From the NCBI GenBank assembly GCA_035527455.1, contig DATLAN010000014.1, forward strand, positions 1-25,806: a DNA stretch of 25,806 nt, written 5' to 3'. The position numbers and the translations under genes are program-made. Below the pieces are notes generated by a model. The model was given only the letters and a program-made list of their open reading frames with translations. It ran no database searches and was not told where the DNA came from. Positions 22,901 through 25,806 of this stretch are shown piece after piece. Each line of letters opens with the position of its first letter. The first letter of the stretch is position 1. The stretch is from DATLAN01 sp035527455 (GTDB lineage Bacteria; Planctomycetota; Planctomycetia; Pirellulales; Thermoguttaceae).

Positions 22901-25806
22901 CACGCTTTCCGGCACGCCCATGCCCGACGGACAGCAGATCGAGTTCTCTTACGAGCCGCAGGGATCGGGGCTGATTCTGCGGGAATACTGGACCGGCATC
23001 GGCGGAGGCGCGATTGCCGATCTGACCAACGACCCCAACTATCCGGACAACCCCAGCGGCTGGGATTATCTGACCTCGTTCGACGGACCAGTAGGCTGGG
23101 CGGACAACTACGGCACGCGGATCCGCGGATATGTCCACCCGCCCGTCAGCGGCGACTACATCCTCTGGATCTCCGGCGACGACAACAGCGAACTCTACCT
23201 TTCCAGCGACGCCGACCCGGCCAATGCGGTGTCGATCGCCTCGGTACCGGGTTATTCGAACTGGCTCCAGTGGGACAAGTACGCCGAGCAGCAGTCGCAG
23301 CCGGTCACCCTGGTGGCCGGGCGGAAGTACTACGTGGAAGTTCTTCAAAAGGAAGGCACCGGCGGCGACGGCATCTCCGTCCGCTGGCAATTGCCCGACG
23401 TGAGTTGGGAGGACCCCAGCCGGCCCGGCGATCCCATTCCCGGCATCCGGCTGTCGCCGTTCCCGGCCGACGTCGAACTTCCCACGGCCAATATCGTCGA
23501 CGTGGCTCCCGATCCGCGGACCATGCCGGTCGAGAGCATCGACGTCGTCTTCAGCGAGCAGGTCAGCGGGTTCGACCTGGGCGACCTGAGTCTGACGCGC
23601 AACGGCGGAGCCATTCAGCTTTCCGGTGCCCAATCCATCAGCACCAACGACTACGTCACCTGGACGATAAGCGGCCTGACGGACGTCACCGCGGGTGCCG
23701 GGACTTATCTCTTGACGTTGCACGCCGACGGCTCCGGCATCGCCGACGTGATCGGCAATTTGCTGCAAGTGGACGCCTCGGAGACCTGGGTCAACGAGAT
23801 CCCGGGCCCTGCGGCCGACATCGTCAACGTAAGCCCCGATCCGCGCCGCACGTCGGTCGGCCAGATCGAAATCATCTTCAGCGAAGCGGTGACCGGTTTC
23901 GAGGTGGACGACCTGATCCTTTCCCGCGACGGCGGTGCGAACCTGCTGGTCGGAAACGAATCGTTGACCACCGGCGACAACGTCGCGTGGACTCTCGGCG
24001 ATCTGGAGGGCTTGACCGCCGCCGACGGCACCTACACGCTGGCACTTCCCGCCGCCACGTCCGGGGTCGTCAACGCCGCGCAAGCCCTTCTGGAATTCGA
24101 CGCCTCGGATACCTGGGTCGTGGACACCACGCCTCCGATGGCCGATATCATCGACGTCGTCCCCGATCCCCGGGCCGGCGGCGTGGACAGCATCGACATC
24201 GTCTTCAGCGAGCCGGTCATTCTCCTGGACATCGCCGACCTGAACCTCTCGCACAACTTCGGCCCCAATCTGCTGACCGGAAACGAGACGCTGACCACCG
24301 AGGACAACGTCACGTGGACCCTCAGCGGACTGGCCCCGCTGACTTCCACGGGCGAGGGAGCCACAGGGTTCGTCGCGTATAACGACCACTCGACGGACTA
24401 CGGCGGCGGCACCCACGTGAACACCACGCCCTATTCGGCCCTGACCGGACGAACGGCCTCGGGTCTGCTGAAGGACATCGCCACGGGAGCGGATACGGGC
24501 GTTACCCTGTTGGTTACGCAGGCCGGCGTCCGCTTCGCCGGTTCCCAGGCCAACCCGGCCGCCGGAACCGACGCCTACGAGATCTTTAACGGCTACGTCG
24601 ATCTCTCCGGCGACGGCGGCAGCGCCAGCATCGAAATCGCCGCTAGCGACCATTACACATATGCTTTCTCCGGCCTGGATACGGGCGGCGCCGCGACCTA
24701 CGACTTCCACGGCACGGCCATTCGCGGCGATAGCGATTATACCAACCGGTGGACACTGGTCACGCTGGAAGACGCCGTCTCGTTTACCCCCAACCACAGC
24801 AGCGGCATCGGCGTGGTGACCGCCGGGCTGGCGCCGAACCAGGCGGCCATCTGGACCGGACACAACAGCACGGCCCAACAGGGCTTCGTGGCCGGCTGGA
24901 CCGAGATCGATCCGGGACCCGACGGCCAGTTCGCGGTGAAGTCGGAACAGTACAAAGGTCCGACGCCCGGCGTGGGCACGGGAGATTCCAGCGGAGGCTC
25001 CAAGGGCTACGGCATCGGCGGCATTCGGCTGGTCGAAGTCGCCTTCAACGGACTGCCCGGACGTTACACGCTGGGCCTTTCGGTGGAAGGATCCCACATC
25101 ATCGATTACGCCGGCAACCCGCTGACCGCGGACGCCTCCGACACGTGGCTGATCGAGACCGGGGAACCGGACACCGTGATTCCCACGGCCGATATCCTCG
25201 ACGTCGATCCCGATCCCCGCGATTCGGCCGTGGATCAGATCGAGATCGTCTTCAGCGAGGCGGTCACGGGCCTCGATATCGCCGACTTGAGTCTTGCCCG
25301 CGACGGCGGCGGAAACCTGCTCACCGGCGACGAGCCGTTGACGACCACCGACCACGTCACCTGGACGCTCGCCGGGCTGAGCACGCTGACCGCCGCGTCC
25401 GGCCATTACACGCTTCAGTTGACGGCGGCCGGGTCCGGGATCGAGGACGTCAGCTTCAATCCGCTGCAGGCCGACGCCTCGGATTCCTGGCAGACCATCG
25501 TCATCGGCCCCACGCCCGAAATCGTCGGCCGGTACGTCTTCTACAACCAGTCGACCTTCGACGGAAACGATCCCGCCGTCAACGCGGCCGACGATGGGGC
25601 CATCGCCACCGACAAGACGCCCCTGTTGCCGGGCAACCCGGACAGCTCGGCCGGCTTCGCCAACTACACCAGCTACCACCGCGGCATCAACGGGATCATG
25701 GTCGACGTGGCCGACGCACCGGGCGCGATCACCGCCGGCGATTTTCTCTTCCACGTCGGCAACCAGACCGATCCGAGCAACTGGGCAGAGGCCCCAACGC
25801 CGCAGT
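16944..25806 (+). CDS. Giant secreted CotH-kinase/lamin-tail/PA14 protein (3' partial)
   Basis: GGAGG five bases before the ATG fixes the start; the frame stays open to the window end (2,954 codons, no stop). Domains by residue: LEPR-XLL-like motif (35-47), lamin-tail domain (49-155), PA14-like (257-370), galactose-binding-like (422-525), chitobiase-C-like (569-633), CotH kinase-like (681-1083, with GLYNPVERPDTSF around 834 and WDAEW at 951-955), second chitobiase-C-like (1083-1172), lamin-tail domains (1175-1340, 1346-1482, 1499-1800), fibronectin III (1827-1913), SbsA-like Ig (1916-2006), second PA14 (2009-2150), and four Ig-like repeats of ~109 residues (2181, 2290, 2399 and 2748 starts). 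The final GRYVFYNQSTFDG region usually precedes a C-terminal dockerin or anchor, which would lie outside. It is probably surface-exposed or secreted; CotH homologues are protein kinases, but activity here is unproven. Confidence 0.94.
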   Translation, partial: MTHDSRKRSGMFGRRTLPRRAATGRRKGPGREQLLFERLEARVVLNGTVLISEFMAINREGLQDFKDEYSDWLEVNNPGIEAVDLTGWKLQDSGNEWIFPAMSLGPGEFRVIFASGKNLRDPAAELHTNFALSGSGEYLGLLDDTGMVVHEYNEYPEQKPDISFGIAQDIQTTYFVAGGDIAKYLIPDHDQGGWTAVGHDDGEWDTGRTALGFADTVPGFAVWNYMANTTVGSLDVALQVIDNTNLQSAVHSENAGFIDYYNSGNGHGHFTADEDSYPGLTALADDFVIEATAVVTIPTAGEWTFGVNSDDGFRLDVGTHRIEYPGIRGASDTLGTFTLAAGQYDVTLVVYERGGGAEAELFAAQGSYAAFDSAAFRLVGDVATGGLEVFAEPVTGGLGGSAFAGLIETDVEVAMKDVNGSMYVRMPFTVDDPSQLESLTLKMKYDDGYVAYLNGQEIARRNAPASPTWNSTATDERTSAEAVVWENVNVSEHLDKLVAGDNVLAIQVMNYTVDDGDLLVLPELVQNVYFGLGEHYFATATPGDVNAEEYRLFVEDTKFSQDRGFYEDPFQVEITTDTEDAQIYYTTNGTAPGPTNGTLYSAPILIATTTILRAAAYKANYGPSDVDTQTYLFLDDVIHQSANPAGFPGTWGSTAADYEMDPLITGDPFYADTLKDDLLSLPTMSLVMDPDDVFGSGGIYAKPTTDGLERAASLEYFDPNTSEQFQVNAGARIYGGVGRQPQYKKHSFRILFKGDYGPTTLKFPLFEGAVEEFDTIVLRSNFNDAWVWGGAPTQFVRDEFAARLQNAMGDPARHGTFVHLYINGLYWGLYNPVERPDTSFSAAYFGGDRADWDGINSGAAVNTGGVNLKEAWDTLMAMAPGLADDDEYQRVQGNNPDGTNNPDYEDYLDIDNYINYLLMNQWGGNRDWTSHNWYAGRLRGPESTGFKSYSWDAEWIVHMQSGLNQNSVSNAPTDNYLLKPYTYLRNNAEFRLRYADHVHEHFFNGGLLTPEYTIPLYQSLADGIEQAVKAETARWGDVVRDPAFDLDDWTNERAYILNTYLPQRTGIVLNQLKSAGLYPDVVAPSFNVNGAYRHGGIIDLGDLLTIAAPAGTIYYTTDGTDPRELYGAVSPAANVYSAAVPLDESVHVKSRVYTAAGEWSALNEAAFYVDLAPSIRITEIMYNPADPTPAEEVAGHDNNDDFEFIEIHNISADHTLPLEGLRFSNGIDFVFPAVTVAPGEYVLVVKDQAAFNFRYPTFTGTIAGEYTGSLNNAGEKIELDAPVGGSIHSFDYKDGWYGHTDGDGFSLSIRDPEGELELWDQKEGWRTSAGPLGTPGYSDTLIPPGAVVISEVLAHSDGNAVDVIELHNVTDSPSFNGDPTAVDVSGWFLSDEKTDDQGNDVLTKYQIPAMPTIQPGGYLVLYQDVHFGAAFALSELGEDVYLSSNFGGVAGGYREHVDFGASPPNVPIGLYTKSTGGTDFTFLSAATFGSDNADPYLEDLVINEVMYHSADPTDDEQAAGFLNDDDFEFVEIYNRSADTSYTLTDYQLGSGIGFTFGWYDADATGNESWTLEAGATAAWNATLPAGSGTYEVFARWNLLDAQGDERNLDGRAVYTITHAAGSTDVIRDQKPEDDDEGPGYMDAGGWVSLGTYDFGGSGQVVLTRGTNNPDNWTIADQVKFVRPGFADVVVDDPALDSWYTGNGPAVLGPGEYLVLVSNYAAFDERYDVAGNGIPVAGQYTGSLSNDGDSLKLMRQGIPEANGFISYYRIDYVNYNDVAPWPTEPDGQGSAMNRIDTAAYGNDPINWEASTVRGTPGAANLSIDRTPPTVPQNLAGEVRVDPNTIALTWDASVDTETHVDHYLVCRDGELLGTAPTASYDDLGASPAVAYSYQVAAVNRDGYASDLSAPTTVTIPGIASYGVTDKTHVEISFSEPLDPATADVLGNYLFAGGTLLDVTLAPGGSTVTLTTEELVIAETYTVTVSGVTTLSGTPMPDGQQIEFSYEPQGSGLILREYWTGIGGGAIADLTNDPNYPDNPSGWDYLTSFDGPVGWADNYGTRIRGYVHPPVSGDYILWISGDDNSELYLSSDADPANAVSIASVPGYSNWLQWDKYAEQQSQPVTLVAGRKYYVEVLQKEGTGGDGISVRWQLPDVSWEDPSRPGDPIPGIRLSPFPADVELPTANIVDVAPDPRTMPVESIDVVFSEQVSGFDLGDLSLTRNGGAIQLSGAQSISTNDYVTWTISGLTDVTAGAGTYLLTLHADGSGIADVIGNLLQVDASETWVNEIPGPAADIVNVSPDPRRTSVGQIEIIFSEAVTGFEVDDLILSRDGGANLLVGNESLTTGDNVAWTLGDLEGLTAADGTYTLALPAATSGVVNAAQALLEFDASDTWVVDTTPPMADIIDVVPDPRAGGVDSIDIVFSEPVILLDIADLNLSHNFGPNLLTGNETLTTEDNVTWTLSGLAPLTSTGEGATGFVAYNDHSTDYGGGTHVNTTPYSALTGRTASGLLKDIATGADTGVTLLVTQAGVRFAGSQANPAAGTDAYEIFNGYVDLSGDGGSASIEIAASDHYTYAFSGLDTGGAATYDFHGTAIRGDSDYTNRWTLVTLEDAVSFTPNHSSGIGVVTAGLAPNQAAIWTGHNSTAQQGFVAGWTEIDPGPDGQFAVKSEQYKGPTPGVGTGDSSGGSKGYGIGGIRLVEVAFNGLPGRYTLGLSVEGSHIIDYAGNPLTADASDTWLIETGEPDTVIPTADILDVDPDPRDSAVDQIEIVFSEAVTGLDIADLSLARDGGGNLLTGDEPLTTTDHVTWTLAGLSTLTAASGHYTLQLTAAGSGIEDVSFNPLQADASDSWQTIVIGPTPEIVGRYVFYNQSTFDGNDPAVNAADDGAIATDKTPLLPGNPDSSAGFANYTSYHRGINGIMVDVADAPGAITAGDFLFHVGNQTDPSNWAEAPTPQ
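18984..20190 (+). other. CotH kinase-like domain (within the giant protein)
   Basis: Key segments are LPTMSLVMDPDDVFG, a KHSFRILFKGDYG strand, NGLYWGLYNPVERPDTSF and YFGGDRADWDGINSG. Then come NYLLMNQWGGNRDW and the metal-binding-type YSWDAEW (W951-W955), where an acidic pair flanks an alanine. These match the CotH/spore-coat kinase family layout, whose founding members phosphorylate secreted coat proteins. Confidence 0.85.
21612..22029 (+). other. Golvesin/xanthan-lyase-CBM-like domain nested in a lamin-tail domain
   Basis: The fourth lamin-tail domain reads up to LTDYQLGSGIGFTF, then switches to a golvesin-C-like module (AGSGTYEVFARWNLLD, AVYTITHAAGSTDVIRDQK, GWVSLGTYDFGG, IADQVKFVRPG). 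It then resumes lamin-tail sequence (LGPGEYLVLVSNYAAF, GSLSNDGDSLKLM). Comparison with the uninterrupted second lamin-tail copy (SNGIDFVFPAVTVAPGEYVL) locates the insertion. Confidence 0.7.
23484..25490 (+). repeat. Four Ig-like repeats of ~109 aa, the third interrupted
   Basis: Each unit starts AxIxDVxPDPR and then SIDxVFSE, has a LTxxDNVTWTLSGL centre, and ends VDASDTW. Starts are at 23484, 23811, 24138 and 25185. Units 1 and 2 are exactly 109 codons apart. Unit 3 is 349 codons because of an insertion at about 24351-25058. Without it the unit is about 113 residues. Confidence 0.85.
24351..25058 (+). other. ~236-aa beta-rich module inserted in Ig-like repeat 3
   Basis: The repeat breaks after TLSGLAPLTSTG and resumes at GRYTLGLSVEGSHIIDYAGN. 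The inserted sequence (VAYNDHSTDYGGGTH, ASGLLKDIATGADTGVTLLV, AAGTDAYEIFNGYVDLSG, YTYAFSGLDTGGAATYDFHG, DRGxxx-free EIDPGPDGQFAVKSEQYKG) resembles a free-standing secreted beta-sandwich common in planctomycete proteins. I cannot give it a family name. Confidence 0.65.

Noticed and set aside
17697..25754. Two very long minus-strand open frames (17697-21467 and 21561-25754)
   Set aside because: Both are shadows of the CotH/lamin-tail giant; the plus-strand frame is uninterrupted with recognisable domains and a good ribosome site.

Overview
This is a high-GC bacterial window that reads as Planctomycetota, probably a Pirellulales-like member. The reasons are lineage-typical proteins: a BBP7-type outer-membrane beta-barrel, a giant secreted protein with a LEPR-XLL-like N-terminal motif (LFERLEARVVLNG), long tandem-95 (cadherin/Ig-like) arrays, a cyclophilin embedded in such an array, and a CotH/lamin-tail giant. 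This assignment is inference from family knowledge; no rRNA is present to confirm it.

Layout. (1) Positions 2-4963 (+) hold the 3' part of a giant extracellular protein: ten tandem-95 repeats, two copies of an unassigned ~155-residue domain, and a cyclophilin-type prolyl isomerase nested in an Ig-like domain. (2) Positions 4976-6463 (-) encode a BBP7 barrel. (3) Positions 6464-7873 hold inverted repeats and a broken secreted enzyme-like gene (frameshifted, truncated at its 3' end). (4) A LysM membrane protein (+) converges on nrdR (-). (5) A compact housekeeping block on the + strand follows: SRP RNA (ffs), dnaX, ybaB, recR, rpoN. The ffs-dnaX-ybaB-recR order is the same as in Firmicutes such as Bacillus. 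(6) A YbaK-type tRNA deacylase (-) converges on rpoN. Upstream of it lies a noncoding stretch with a strong hairpin and a heptanucleotide array of G-quadruplex character on the minus strand, ending at the stop of a secreted secretin-like protein (-). (7) A small membrane protein (-) and a ~465-base noncoding leader follow. (8) From 16944 to the window end (+) runs one uninterrupted reading frame of more than 2,950 codons: a giant CotH-kinase/lamin-tail/PA14 protein without a stop inside the window.

How the parts relate. The centre (nrdR to rpoN) is a DNA replication/repair, protein-targeting and transcription block. The flanks are envelope and extracellular accessory genes. A recurring architectural theme in the two giants is nesting: a cyclophilin inside an Ig-like domain, a golvesin-like domain inside a lamin-tail domain, and a ~236-residue beta-rich module inside an Ig-like repeat. 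Most other long open frames, especially on the minus strand opposite the giants, are shadows of GC-rich coding DNA. No CRISPR, tRNA, rRNA, integrase or intact transposase was recognised.
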